A DNA stretch of 64,000 bases from Actinoallomurus liliacearum (lineage in GTDB: Bacteria; Actinomycetota; Actinomycetes; Streptosporangiales; Streptosporangiaceae). Numbering within the stretch: position 1 is the stretch's first letter; the number at the start of each line of letters is the position of its first letter. This document shows positions 35,477-44,002 of this stretch, in pieces. The stretch covers positions 186,001 to 250,000 of the forward strand of contig NZ_BAABHJ010000002.1 of NCBI RefSeq assembly GCF_039542035.1, read 5' to 3'. The notes beneath the pieces were generated by a model that was given only the letters and a program-made list of their open reading frames with translations, was not told where the DNA came from and made no database searches. The position numbers were made by a program, and so were the translations under genes.

Positions 35477-36618
35477 AGGAGTCGCTGCTGCGGGAGCTCG
35501 TGCCCGCGGTGATCGGTGTCCTCGTCCGGCGCGGAGCCGACTTCGCGTCGGCCGAGGATGCCGTGCAAGAAGCCCTGATCCGGGCGCTGGAGACCTGGCC
35601 GGACGATCCACCGCGCGACCCGAAGGGATGGCTGGTCGCGGTCGCGTGGCATAGGTTCCTCGACGCCGCCCGTGCCCAGGCGTCGCGGCGGGGCCGCGAA
35701 CTCGCCGTGCGCGCCGAGCCGCCCGCCGGTCCGGCGCCCGCCACGGACGACACGCTGCGGCTCTACTTTCTGTGCGCGCACCCCACCCTGCCGCCGGCCT
35801 CGGCCGTCGCCTTGACGCTGCGCGCGGTCGGTGGCCTGACCACGCGGCAGATCGCGACGGCATACCTGGTCCCCGAGGCGACCATGGCGCAGCGGATCAG
35901 CCGGGCCAAGCGGCGGATCGCGGGGCTGCCCCTCGACCAGCCCGGCGACCTCGGGACGGTGCTGCGCGTGCTGTACCTGGTCTTCAACGAGGGGTACGGC
36001 GGGGACGTCGATCTGGCGACCGAGGCGATCCGCCTCACCCGCCAGCTCGTCGCCTTGACGGGCGAGCCGGAGGTCGCGGGCCTGCTCGCGCTCATGCTGC
36101 TGCACCATGCGCGCCGCGCCTCTCGCACCGTTCCGGGAGGTCGCCTGGTGCCGCTCGGTGAGCAGGACCGGTCGCGCTGGGACACCGGCCTGATCACCGA
36201 GGGGGTGACGATTCTGCAGGCCGCGCTGGCCCGCGACCGGCTGGGCGAATACCAGGCGCAGGCCGCGATCGCCGCCCTGCACGCGGACGCCCGGACCGCC
36301 GCCGAGACGGACTGGGTGCAGATCGTGGAGTGGTACGACGAACTGGTGCTCCTCACCGGCAGCCCGGTGGTGCGGCTCAACCGCGCGGTGGCGGTCGGCG
36401 AGGCCGACGGACCCCGGGCCGGCCTGGCGGCGCTGGCCGACGTGAGCCCCGACCTGCCCCGTTACGCCGCGGTGACGGCATACCTGTACGAACGCGCCGG
36501 TGACCTCGAGCACGCCGCCGAGTTGTACGCCGAGGCCGCCCGCGCCGCCACCAGCGTGCCGGAGCGCGACCACCTCACTCGGCAGGCCGCACGGGTGCGG
36601 CAACTGCTGCGTCCGTGA
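35473..36618 (+). CDS. ECF42-type sigma factor with C-terminal TPR-like domain
   Basis: A 381-residue protein. It has sigma region 2 (DFASAEDAVQEALIRALETWP, about 24-44), region 4 (GGLTTRQIATAYLVPEATMAQRISRAKRRI, about 121-150) and the long helical extension typical of ECF42 (VLRVLYLVFNEGYGG, HHARRASRTVPGGRLVPLGEQDR, ALHADA, NRAVAVGEADGPRAGL). No anti-sigma gene is nearby, so the extension probably sets activity. The GTG start overlaps the YCII stop (translational coupling). The next reading frame (DUF6069) also overlaps by 4 bases, so these form one operon. Confidence 0.95.
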   Translation: MKESLLRELVPAVIGVLVRRGADFASAEDAVQEALIRALETWPDDPPRDPKGWLVAVAWHRFLDAARAQASRRGRELAVRAEPPAGPAPATDDTLRLYFLCAHPTLPPASAVALTLRAVGGLTTRQIATAYLVPEATMAQRISRAKRRIAGLPLDQPGDLGTVLRVLYLVFNEGYGGDVDLATEAIRLTRQLVALTGEPEVAGLLALMLLHHARRASRTVPGGRLVPLGEQDRSRWDTGLITEGVTILQAALARDRLGEYQAQAAIAALHADARTAAETDWVQIVEWYDELVLLTGSPVVRLNRAVAVGEADGPRAGLAALADVSPDLPRYAAVTAYLYERAGDLEHAAELYAEAARAATSVPERDHLTRQAARVRQLLRP

Positions 36619-37074
36619 GTGCTGCGTCGCCCGCCGTAACAGCCACCGACCACGCTCCTGCCGCCGTTCGGGTTCCGTTCCGCGGGTTGCTGCGGACGAA
36701 CCTGGTCGCCACGGTCCTCGCCGCGGCGGCGACCGAAGCGTTCACCGCCCTCGTCCGGGCCGCGGGCGTACACCTCGCGGTCGGCGACCCCGGCGGCAGT
36801 GCGTCCAGCGTCGTACCGGTCAACTTTGGGGCGTGCGCGATCGCCCTGGCGATGGTCATGGTCCTCGGCATCGGCCTCGCCGCCTTGATCAACCGGCGCT
36901 CGTCCCGCCCGGCCCGCGCCTACACCATCGCGACGAGCGCGCTCGTGCTCGTCTCCCTCGCCGCTCCGCTGATCGCCGCGGCCACCTCGACCGGGGACCA
37001 AGCTCACGCTCGTCGCCGCCCACCTCATCGCGGCCGCCGTCATCATCCCCCTGGTCCGCCGCCGCCTTGAGGGC
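36615..37074 (+). pseudogene. DUF6069-like membrane protein with frameshift
   Basis: A GTG start overlapping the sigma stop opens a protein with helices LLRTNLVATVLAAAATEAFT, ACAIALAMVMVLGIGLAALI and YTIATSALVLVSLAAPLIAA. It then loses sense at ATSTGDQAHARRRPPHRG. One frame over, the expected ending TKLTLVAAHLIAAAVIIPLV follows the same TSTG, so a single extra G in the run at about 36991-36994 breaks the frame. Past RRRLEG the sequence joins a hydrolase remnant, so the gene end is also lost. Confidence 0.7.
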
Positions 37075-37237
37075 AACCGCGGCCGAGCGCCCCTTCTACC
37101 CGCAGACCCGCGTGGACGCCGTCGTCATCCCCCACGCCGGGCACGCGATCAACCTGCACCGCAATGCCGCCATGGCCTACCGCAGCATCATCACCTGGAC
37201 CGATCGCGTCCTCGCCACCCGGGCATCCGCCGAATAG
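37075..37237 (+). pseudogene. Alpha/beta hydrolase C-terminal remnant
   Basis: The frame beginning inside the DUF6069 end reads AAERPFYPQTRVDAVVIPHA then GHAINLHRNAAMAYRSIITW. This is the C-terminal part of a hydrolase with the catalytic-triad His in PHAGHAINLH. There is no N-terminus. The abrupt switch from DUF6069 to hydrolase within a few bases shows a deletion junction. Confidence 0.6.
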
Positions 37238-37331
37238 GGACAGGCCGCACCACAAGAGACCCGTGCCGTGGCCATGGTCGGTGTCTGCGGCCGGGCCCGG
37301 AATGTCCTGGGTCGTCGTAGAAAGGAGCAGC

Positions 37332-37493
37332 ATGGAACAGCGTCGGCCGCTGGGTTATTGGTTGAAGCTCCTCGACCAGCTCATCGAGGAGAACCTCAAC
37401 CGGGTGCTCGCCGTGGAAGGGCTTCACCGTCGCCACTGGCAGACGATGAACCTGCTCGCGCCGGGGTCCAACTTCGACCGCGCGGCGATGTGA
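37332..37493 (+). pseudogene. MarR-type regulator N-terminal fragment
   Basis: A 53-residue open frame, with AAAGGAGCAGC before its ATG, begins MEQRRPLGYWLKLLDQLIEE and continues NLNRVLAVEGLHRRHWQTMNLLA. This is the dimerisation helix and first HTH helix of a small MarR protein (RPxGYWLKxLDxLIE...LxRRHWQxLNxLA). It ends early in SNFDRAAM without the recognition helix or wing. Confidence 0.6.
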
Positions 37494-37514
37494 GGTACGC
37501 CACCGACTCCTGGA

Positions 37515-37541
37515 TGTCACAGAACGACGGCGACCGGCATC
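37515..37541 (+). promoter_or_regulatory. ECF41-type promoter of the second ECF41 gene
   Basis: TGTCACA (37515-37521) is followed by 16 bases and CATC (37538-37541). The -35 matches the reported ECF41 consensus exactly, the spacing is right, and the -10 has one mismatch from CGTC. The sigma ATG lies 45 bases further on, which suggests autoregulation. Confidence 0.65.
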
Positions 37542-37585
37542 TGGTGCGTGTGGCACAGTCGACAGCGAACAGGCAGGAGCCGGCC

Positions 37586-38509
37586 ATGAGCGAGCACAGC
37601 AAGCCGACGGACACAGCAGACCCGCTCGCCGACGGCGACCGAACGGACGCCGCCACCGAGGCGTTCGTGGCCCATCGCAACCTGCTGTTCACCGTCGCGT
37701 ACGAGATGCTCGGCTCGGCCGCCGACGCCGAAGACGCCCTACAGGAGACCTGGCTGCGGTGGACGGGCGTCGACCTCGACACGGTGCGGGATCAGCGTTC
37801 CTACCTGGTGCGGATCACCACCCGCCAGGCACTCGGCCGGCTGCGTACGCTCCGCCGCCGCAAGGAGTCCTACGTCGGGCCCTGGCTGCCCGAGCCGTTG
37901 CTGACGGCGCCTGATGTGGCCGAGGACGTGGAGTTGGCCGACAGTGTCTCGATGGCGATGTTGCTGGTGCTGGAGACGCTTCAGCCGACCGAGCGGGCGG
38001 TGTTCGTGCTGCGCGAGGTGTTCGACCTGGACTATGACGAGATCGCCGAAGCCGTCGACAAGAGCCCGGCCGCAGTCCGTCAGATCGCCCACCGGGCACG
38101 CGTCCACGTCGCCGCCCGCCGGCCACGCGGAGCCGTCTCCGCCACCGAGACCCAAAACGCCCTCCAAGCCTTCCAACGGGCGATCGAGACGGGCGATCTC
38201 CAGCGCCTGCTGGACATCCTCGCGCCCGACGTCGTCCTGCTGACCGACGGCGGCGGCGTCAAGCAGGCAGCGCTCGAGCCCATCATGGGCGCCGAGGCGG
38301 TGGCTCCCGTGCTGGGCAGGATCTCCGCCGTGGTGTCGCTGCAGTCGACACAGGTCAACGGCTACCCGGCGCTGGTGCTGCGGATGGGCGGAGAGATCGA
38401 CACCGTCATGGCGGTGCGCATCGACGAGGGCCTCATCACCGGCCTCTACGCCGTACGCAACCCCGAGAAGCTGTCGCACATGGAGCAGGAGACCGCCCTG
38501 CGCCGCTGA
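37586..38509 (+). CDS. ECF41-type sigma factor with SnoaL-like C-terminal domain
   Basis: A 307-residue protein. Region 2 is LLFTVAYEMLGSAADAEDALQETWLRW and region 4 is ERAVFVLREVFDLDYDEIAEAVDKSPAAVRQIAHRARVHV. The C-terminal regulatory domain carries LLTDGGGVKQAAL and the ECF41 end motif YAVRNPEKLSHM. It is clearly distinct in sequence from the ECF41 protein at 31.6 kb, so they are not recent duplicates. The ATG at 37586 has AGGAGCCGGCC upstream. Its usual partner, a carboxymuconolactone decarboxylase or oxidoreductase, is not seen; upstream are only remnants. Confidence 0.92.
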   Translation: MSEHSKPTDTADPLADGDRTDAATEAFVAHRNLLFTVAYEMLGSAADAEDALQETWLRWTGVDLDTVRDQRSYLVRITTRQALGRLRTLRRRKESYVGPWLPEPLLTAPDVAEDVELADSVSMAMLLVLETLQPTERAVFVLREVFDLDYDEIAEAVDKSPAAVRQIAHRARVHVAARRPRGAVSATETQNALQAFQRAIETGDLQRLLDILAPDVVLLTDGGGVKQAALEPIMGAEAVAPVLGRISAVVSLQSTQVNGYPALVLRMGGEIDTVMAVRIDEGLITGLYAVRNPEKLSHMEQETALRR

Positions 38510-38608
38510 ACCCGGGGTCCCGGAAACACGTGCGCGAACAGCGCCTCCGCCCGCACGTCGCCGCGGCGAAGTCCTCCTCCGGCGTGTTCCGCTGGTGACG
38601 CCGAGGTG

Positions 38609-39274
38609 TCAGGAGGGGTCCGCGGGGGTCGCGCGGTATGCCCGCAGGAAGGTGTCGACGGCGGCGGCCGCCACGGCACGGGTCTCCGCGGCGCTCACCT
38701 TCCGGCTGCCCAGTTGGGAGCGGGTCTCCATCGGACCGGTGAGCAGCGCGAGGAACTGCTCCGCCGCCTGCGTCGGGTCGCACGGGCGCAGGTGCCCGGA
38801 CAGGCACAATCGCGCCAGCCGGTCGGCCAGCCCCTCGGCGAGCCGGCCGGACGTGCGCCGATGCACGACCTCGATCACGTCAGGGAAGCGGTTGAGTTGG
38901 GCGTAGGCGAGCCGCCGTAGGGCGCGGGAACGCTCGTCACAACAGATCCGGAGCATGCGGTAGGCGACGTCCTCCATGGTGGTACGGAGGTCGTCGCCGG
39001 CGTCACGCATCCGGTCGACGACAGCGAGGTTGTCCGCCATGACGGCGTCGGCCGCGGCCTCGATCGCGTGCCGGAACAGGTTCTCCTTGTCGCTGAGGTG
39101 GTTGTACACGGTCGGCTTGGCGACGCCCGCCACCTCAGCGATCTCCTGCACACACGCCTGCTCGTAACCACGACGGGCGAAGACGGTGAAGGCGGCGTCC
39201 AGGATCGCCACCCGTTTGTCGATCCGGCCACGCGGGGCCGACCGCTTGGTGGAAGCCGTATCCGTCACCCTCAC
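38609..39274 (-). CDS. TetR-family regulator
   Basis: A 221-residue protein. The HTH lies at about 43-66 (CVQEIAEVAGVAKPTVYNHLSDKENLF), followed by a TetR C-terminal domain of the AefR-like kind (CCDERSRALRRLAYAQLNRFPDVIEVV, AAEQFLALLTGPM). It is divergent from the small ABM/Dabb-like gene at 39385. Two identical-spacing inverted repeats lie in the gap, so it likely represses both directions. Confidence 0.92.
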   Translation of the reverse strand: MRVTDTASTKRSAPRGRIDKRVAILDAAFTVFARRGYEQACVQEIAEVAGVAKPTVYNHLSDKENLFRHAIEAAADAVMADNLAVVDRMRDAGDDLRTTMEDVAYRMLRICCDERSRALRRLAYAQLNRFPDVIEVVHRRTSGRLAEGLADRLARLCLSGHLRPCDPTQAAEQFLALLTGPMETRSQLGSRKVSAAETRAVAAAAVDTFLRAYRATPADPS

Positions 39275-39298
39275 AGGCTACCAATCAGGACGATCCAC

Positions 39299-39369
39299 TG
39301 AACTGACCGGTTCACCATCCCGGCGATCATGTGTATCGTTCAGATCAATAAAGTGAACCCATAAGTTCA
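39299..39369. promoter_or_regulatory. Two TetR operators TGAAC-N6-GTTCA
   Basis: The motif occurs at 39299-39314 and 39354-39369 with the same 6-base spacer. The second copy ends 15 bases before the downstream ATG and overlaps the ribosome-site region; the first is 25 bases from the TetR start. Duplicated, identical half-site spacing is good evidence for specific binding. Confidence 0.7.
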
Positions 39370-39384
39370 AAAGGAGAGAGATCC

Positions 39385-39783
39385 ATGATCGTCAACCTGC
39401 TGCGATTCGCGTTCCGGGACGGGACGTCCGACGAGGAGAGAGCCGAGGTGCTGGCCGCCATGCGGCGTACGGCGACGGTCGAGTCGGTGTCCTTCTCGAC
39501 CGTCGGACAGGACCTGGGAGATCCGGCGGAGGGCTACACGCACGTGTACTGCGCCGCGGTCGAGGATCTCGCGGCGCTCGAGCGTTACATGTACGACCCG
39601 GTGCACCTGGAGGGCGACCACCTCATCATCCCGCGCCTGGCGCGGCTGTCCGCAGTGCGCTTCTCGGACGACCCCGACCCGGAGTTGGCGGCGAAGATCG
39701 TGGCCATGCATCTGAAGAAGGTCGCGACGTACCCCGAGTGGGGCGAGTTGCTGAACGCGATTCCGGACGTACAGGTCGCCTGA
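39385..39783 (+). CDS. Dabb-like (stress-responsive A/B barrel) protein
   Basis: A 132-residue protein: MIVNLLRFAFRDGTSDEERAEVLAAMRRTATVESV, then YTHVYCAAVEDLAALERYMYDPVHLEGDHLIIPRL. The short beta-alpha-beta-beta layout with H-containing DPxHxxxxxxxIPxL fits the Dabb family of ferredoxin-like dimeric barrels, which include small lyases and cyclases of polyketide pathways. No catalytic role can be assigned. The ATG has AAAAGGAGAGAG upstream. It is controlled by the divergent TetR gene. Confidence 0.8.
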   Translation: MIVNLLRFAFRDGTSDEERAEVLAAMRRTATVESVSFSTVGQDLGDPAEGYTHVYCAAVEDLAALERYMYDPVHLEGDHLIIPRLARLSAVRFSDDPDPELAAKIVAMHLKKVATYPEWGELLNAIPDVQVA

Positions 39784-39975
39784 CCGGGCAGAGCGGCAGG
39801 GCCGGTCGTACCTCCGGATCACGCGGGATCGAGGCGACGGCCGGCCCGCCGTCGCCGCTACGCCACGGTCAGGACGCCCGGCAGATCCTGGCGGCCCGCC
39901 GCGACTTCGACGAGCGCAGCGCCGCGGATCCGGCCCCGGTCAACTGACACGCCCTACAGCCCGCGCTCTCTCCCG

Positions 39976-40683
39976 TTACCAGGGAAGAGTGCCCTCGGCG
40001 TCGAAGTAGCCGCCGGTCGGGCCGTCGGGGCCCACCTGCGCCATGCGCACGATGATCTCGGCGCCCACCTCCACCGTCTGGATACCCGTGTGACCGTTCA
40101 GGTCGGTGGCGGTGTAACCGGGCTCGACGGCGTTGATCCGCATGTTCGGGAACGCCTTGGCGTACTGCACGGTGACCATGTTGAGCGCGGTCTTCGACGC
40201 CGGGTAGGCGACTCCCGGGTACGCGTACGTCGGCGTGCCCTCGGCGGTGACCGCGCTCAGCGAGGCCAGGCCGCTGCTGACGTTGACCACGACCGGGGCC
40301 GCGGACCGCTGCAACAGCGGCAGGAACGCGTGGGTGACGCGAACAACGCCGAAGACGTTCGTCTCGAAGATCTCCCGCATGATGCCCGCGGTCACCTCCG
40401 CGGCGCCGACCACTCCCCCGTCCTGCGTCCGTCCTTCGATGCCGGCGTTGTTGACCAGTACGTCCAGGCCGCCGTCGGCCTCGATCGTCTTGGCCGCCGC
40501 GGCGACGGACGCGTCGTCGGTGACGTCGAGGAGGACCGCCCGCGCGCCCAGCCGCTCGGCGGCCCGGCGTCCACGTTCGGCGTCCCGGCTGCCGATGTAG
40601 ACGGTGTGGCCCGCGGCGATGAGTCGACGGGCGGTCTCGTGACCGAGCCCCTTGTTCGCTCCTGTGATCAGTGTTGTCGTCAT
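39976..40683 (-). CDS. SDR-family NAD(P)-dependent oxidoreductase
   Basis: A 235-residue SDR: LITGANKGLGHETARRL (5-21), LDVLVNNAGIE, catalytic Ser in VNVSSGLASL, YxxxK in AYPASKTALNMV, and C-terminal FDAEGTLPW. It is close in kind to the SDR at 21.7 kb and the partial one at 63.8 kb. The ATG at 40683 is chosen; the long upstream frame is antisense to the regulator. It is divergent from the MmyB-type regulator at 40786, which probably controls it. Confidence 0.92.
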   Translation of the reverse strand: MTTTLITGANKGLGHETARRLIAAGHTVYIGSRDAERGRRAAERLGARAVLLDVTDDASVAAAAKTIEADGGLDVLVNNAGIEGRTQDGGVVGAAEVTAGIMREIFETNVFGVVRVTHAFLPLLQRSAAPVVVNVSSGLASLSAVTAEGTPTYAYPGVAYPASKTALNMVTVQYAKAFPNMRINAVEPGYTATDLNGHTGIQTVEVGAEIIVRMAQVGPDGPTGGYFDAEGTLPW

Positions 40684-40785
40684 GTCTCCAGGCTGCCGCC
40701 GCGTGCGGGAGACACCCAGCCGTCCCGTCTTCCTGGGACCACCGGTACCAGGCAGGTCCTCGGCCGGCCGTGCACACTGGTGGGC

Positions 40786-41625
40786 ATGACCACGACGGAG
40801 TTCGGGCGGACGATGCACCGCTGGCGCGACCGCGTCTCCCCCGAGGTCGCCGGGCTGCCCGCCGGTGGGCAGCGGCGCGCGCCCGGCCTCCGCCGCGAGG
40901 AACTGGCGCTGCTGGCCGGGATCTCCGTCGACTACGTCACCCGCCTCGAACAGGGCCGCGCGGCCAACCCGTCCGCGCAGGTCGTCGAGGCCCTCGCCCG
41001 GGCCCTGCGGCTGTCGGGCGACGAGCGGACCCACCTGTTCCGCCTGGCCGGGCTGGTACCGCCGGGCCCCGACACGGTACCCGCGTACATCACCCCGAGC
41101 GTCCAGCGGATGCTGGACCGGCTGGCCGGGACGCCCGTGGCGGTCTACGACGCGTCGTGGACGCTGCTCGTGGCCAACCCGCCGTACGCGGCCTTGATGG
41201 GTGACCCGTCCGGCTGGCGGGGCAACGAGCGCAACGGCGTGTGGCGGAACTTCCTCGGCCACGAGGGCCGGACCCGGCAGACGCCGGAGTCCCGGCGCGC
41301 GTTGCAGGCCGCTCTGGTCGCCGACCTGCGCGCGACCGCCGGCCGCTATCCGGGCGACCAGCGGCTCCGGCGGCTGGTGGCGGACCTGTGCGCGCACAGC
41401 GAGCGGTTCGCCGAGCTGTGGGACTCCGGTGCCGTCGGCCGCCACGAGGCCGCGCGCAAGACGATCGACCATCCGCAGGTAGGCGCCCTGACGCTGGACT
41501 GCGACGTGCTCACCGTGACGGGCAGCGGCCTGCACATCATGATCTACACGGCCGAGCCCGGCACCGAGGACGCCGAACGCCTGGCCCTGGCCATCGTGCT
41601 GGGCACTCAAGCACTCGTCGGCTGA
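40786..41625 (+). CDS. XRE/MmyB-like helix-turn-helix regulator
   Basis: A 279-residue protein: APGLRREELALLAGISVDYVTRLEQGRAANPS (HTH, about 31-62), then the MmyB ligand domain (VYDASWTLLVANPPYAALMGDP, ARKTIDHPQVGALTLDCDVLTV, IMIYTAEPGTEDAERLALA). Paralogous to the protein at 20.7-21.6 kb, it has the same divergent SDR partner. The ATG at 40786 is the first after a purine-poor leader, which suggests a near-leaderless transcript. Ligand unknown. Confidence 0.92.
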   Translation: MTTTEFGRTMHRWRDRVSPEVAGLPAGGQRRAPGLRREELALLAGISVDYVTRLEQGRAANPSAQVVEALARALRLSGDERTHLFRLAGLVPPGPDTVPAYITPSVQRMLDRLAGTPVAVYDASWTLLVANPPYAALMGDPSGWRGNERNGVWRNFLGHEGRTRQTPESRRALQAALVADLRATAGRYPGDQRLRRLVADLCAHSERFAELWDSGAVGRHEAARKTIDHPQVGALTLDCDVLTVTGSGLHIMIYTAEPGTEDAERLALAIVLGTQALVG

Positions 41626-41663
41626 TCGCCACTGCGCTGCGGGGCCGTGGCCTCCCCCGTCGG

Positions 41664-42338
41664 TCAGCCCGGTTCGGCGGCCGCCAGCAGGACCTTGAGC
41701 AGGTCCTGTGGCGCGTCCCGCATGAGGTTGTGCCCGCCGTCCAGCGCGTACGTCGTCCACGCGGGGTCCTCACGGAGCCGCCGGTAGACGGGCGTGAACG
41801 GGGAGGGCCCGGCCCACCCGGCCGCGTACACGTAGACCCTGCGCCGGAGGTGCGCCAGGTCGCCGGTGAGCCGCAGGGGCTGCATCAGTGAGGCGAGCGG
41901 ATGGGGTGTGGCCCGCGTGTCGAAGAACGGCAGCGGCCGTACGCCGTAGCCGGTGTCGGTGACGTCCGTGTACCACCGCCGCTCCTGGTCGGTGACCAGT
42001 GACCAGCAGGAGTCGCCGTTTCCGGGCACCATGGCGTCCAGGAAGACCAGGGTCCCGACCCGGTCGGGCGCGCGGTCGGCCATCCCGGTGATCACCATTC
42101 CCCCGTAGCTGTGGCCGACGAGCACCGCGTCCTCGATGTTCTCCGCGGCCAGCACGCCGATGCCGTCCTGGATGTGCGTATCCAGGTTGACTCCGCCGTG
42201 CAGCAGATGACCGCGCTCGGCGAGCCCGGTCAGCGTCAGCGGGTGGACGCGGTGCCCTTCCGCGCGAAGCCGCTCGGTGAGCTCCTCGAAACACCAGCCC
42301 CCATGGCACATGCCGGGGATGAGGACGTATGTCGCCAC
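41664..42338 (-). CDS. Alpha/beta-fold hydrolase
   Basis: A 224-residue protein with the oxyanion region LIPGMCHGGWCFEEL (6-20), nucleophile elbow GHSYGGMV (about 74-81; Ser76) and catalytic His in LDGGHNLMRDAP near the C-terminus. It resembles plant-type methylesterase/hydroxynitrile-lyase-like small hydrolases common in actinomycetes. It is divergent from the TetR gene at 42433, with duplicated operators between them. Substrate unknown. Confidence 0.92.
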   Translation of the reverse strand: MATYVLIPGMCHGGWCFEELTERLRAEGHRVHPLTLTGLAERGHLLHGGVNLDTHIQDGIGVLAAENIEDAVLVGHSYGGMVITGMADRAPDRVGTLVFLDAMVPGNGDSCWSLVTDQERRWYTDVTDTGYGVRPLPFFDTRATPHPLASLMQPLRLTGDLAHLRRRVYVYAAGWAGPSPFTPVYRRLREDPAWTTYALDGGHNLMRDAPQDLLKVLLAAAEPG

Positions 42339-42367
42339 AGTCGTGCTCCTTCATGACCGAACCCAAA

Positions 42368-42423
42368 GATCGAACCGATCGGTACGATCATTGAATGATA
42401 GCCACGATCGAACCGGTCGGTAC
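42368..42423. promoter_or_regulatory. Two TetR operators (GATCGAACCGRTCGGTAC)
   Basis: 18-bp direct copies at 42368-42385 and 42406-42423 differ at one base; each contains the symmetric ACCGATCGGT or ACCGGTCGGT. The copies are 38 bp apart and fill the gap between hydrolase and TetR. The second ends 9 bases before the TetR ATG. Confidence 0.75.
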
Positions 42424-42432
42424 TATCCATGC

Positions 42433-43023
42433 ATGCCGGTTCCCAAGGGCTCGACCATCGACCCGGCGCGAACTCGCGCCGCCATCCTCGAAGCGGCCAC
42501 TCCGGTGCTGTACGAGCGCGGCCTCGACGGCATCGGCGTCGCCGAGCTGTGCACCCGTATCGGGGTGTCCAAGGAGACGCTCTACCGGCACTTCGGCACC
42601 AAGGACGGGCTGGTGCGGGCGATGCTCGAGGAGCGGAGCGAGCGGGTGACCCGGTGGCTGGCCGACGCCGTCGCGGCCGCCGGGCCGGACCCGGCCCGCC
42701 GGCTCACCGCGGTGTTCGAGGCTCTGCAGCAGTGGTACGACGATCCGGTCTTCCGCGGTTGCGCGATGCTGAACGCCGCCGCCCAGCACCACGTGGAGGC
42801 CGTACGCGCTATCACGGCCCGTCATCTGGACGGCTACCTGGAGCTCCTCACCGGCATCGCCGAGCTGGCCGGAGCCGCCGATCCGCAGGCCCTGGGCCGG
42901 CAGTTGCTCATGCTGGTCGAAGGCGCGACGGTCATGGCCGCCCACCACGATGCCGCCGACGCGGGTGAGCACGCCCGTCAGGCCGCGCTCACCCTCCTGT
43001 CCGCCGCCTCCCACGGCGGCTGA
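42433..43023 (+). CDS. TetR-family regulator
   Basis: A 196-residue protein with the HTH at about 36-60 (IGVAELCTRIGVSKETLYRHFGTKDGLV) and the C-terminal domain of the type with FRGCAMLNAAAQHH (a Cys in the ligand pocket region). ATG 42433 follows the second operator directly, so autorepression is likely. Its 3' end is 10 bases from the convergent dehydratase gene. Confidence 0.93.
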   Translation: MPVPKGSTIDPARTRAAILEAATPVLYERGLDGIGVAELCTRIGVSKETLYRHFGTKDGLVRAMLEERSERVTRWLADAVAAAGPDPARRLTAVFEALQQWYDDPVFRGCAMLNAAAQHHVEAVRAITARHLDGYLELLTGIAELAGAADPQALGRQLLMLVEGATVMAAHHDAADAGEHARQAALTLLSAASHGG

Positions 43024-43033
43024 CCGGCCTCGG

Positions 43034-44002
43034 TCAGCCGCCGCAGAGCTCGGCGAAGCGCCGGGCGCTGATGTTGCCACCGGAGACGATCACACCGACC
43101 CGCGGCGGGATCGGGGCGATACGGCCGGCCAGGAGGGCAGCCAGCGGCGTCGCGCCGCTCGGCTCGATGACGATCTTCATGCGTTCGAAGGCCAGCCGCA
43201 TCGCCTCGCGGATCTGGTCGTCGGTGACCAGGGCGATCTCGTCGACCAGCCGCCGGTTGATGGAGAAGGTCAGCTCGCCCGGGATGTCCGCGGCCTGGCC
43301 GTCGGCGATCGTGCGGGGCACGGGGATGGACACGCGCCGGCCCGCCTCCAGGGACCGCTTGGTGTCGTCCCCCTCCTCCGGTTCCACGCCGATCACGCGG
43401 ATCGCCGGGGTGAGACCCTTGGCGGCCGTCGCGCTGCCGGCGATCAGTCCGCCGCCGCCGACCGGGACCACCAGGGCGTCGAGTTCGCCGACCTCCTCGA
43501 TGAGTTCGAGCGCGGCGGTGCCCTGTCCCGCGATGACGTGCGGATGCTCGTAGGGCGGGATGAGCGCCAGGCCGCGGTCGGCCGCCAAGGCCTCGCCGAT
43601 GGCGACCCGGTCGCCGGTGTAACGGTCGTACGTGACGATCTCCGCGCCGTATCCGGCGGTGGCGTCCATCTTCGACTTCGGGGTGTCCTCGGGCATGAGG
43701 ATCACCGCGGTCGTCCCGAGTTCGCGCGCGGCGAGGGCGACGGCCTGGGCGTGGTTGCCCGAGGAGTACGCGGCGATGCCCTTGGCCAGCCGCTCCGGCG
43801 TCAGCCGGGAGGCGGCGTTGTAGGCGCCGCGGAACTTGAACGCGCCGATCCGCTGCAGGTTCTCGCACTTGAGGAAGACCTCGGCGCCGACGAGCGCGTC
43901 CAGGGTGCGGGAACGCAGCACCGGGGTACGGTGCGCGACGCCCTCGATCCGGGCGGCGGCCGAACGGACGTCTTCCAGGGTCACCGGGGGTGTGTCGGTC
44001 AT
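43034..44002 (-). CDS. Threonine/serine dehydratase (PLP-dependent, fold type II)
   Basis: A 322-residue enzyme. The PLP Lys is K56 in GAFKFRGAYN, SSGNHAQAVAL (80-90) binds the carboxylate, and VPVGGGGLIAGSA (about 178-190) is the phosphate-binding glycine loop. There is no C-terminal ACT domain, so it is the catabolic type related to serine racemase and hydroxyaspartate ammonia-lyase. It deaminates Ser/Thr to 2-oxo acids. The start overlaps the stop of a truncated regulator fragment (ATGA), showing that an operon with that regulator once existed. Confidence 0.93.
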   Translation of the reverse strand: MTDTPPVTLEDVRSAAARIEGVAHRTPVLRSRTLDALVGAEVFLKCENLQRIGAFKFRGAYNAASRLTPERLAKGIAAYSSGNHAQAVALAARELGTTAVILMPEDTPKSKMDATAGYGAEIVTYDRYTGDRVAIGEALAADRGLALIPPYEHPHVIAGQGTAALELIEEVGELDALVVPVGGGGLIAGSATAAKGLTPAIRVIGVEPEEGDDTKRSLEAGRRVSIPVPRTIADGQAADIPGELTFSINRRLVDEIALVTDDQIREAMRLAFERMKIVIEPSGATPLAALLAGRIAPIPPRVGVIVSGGNISARRFAELCGG

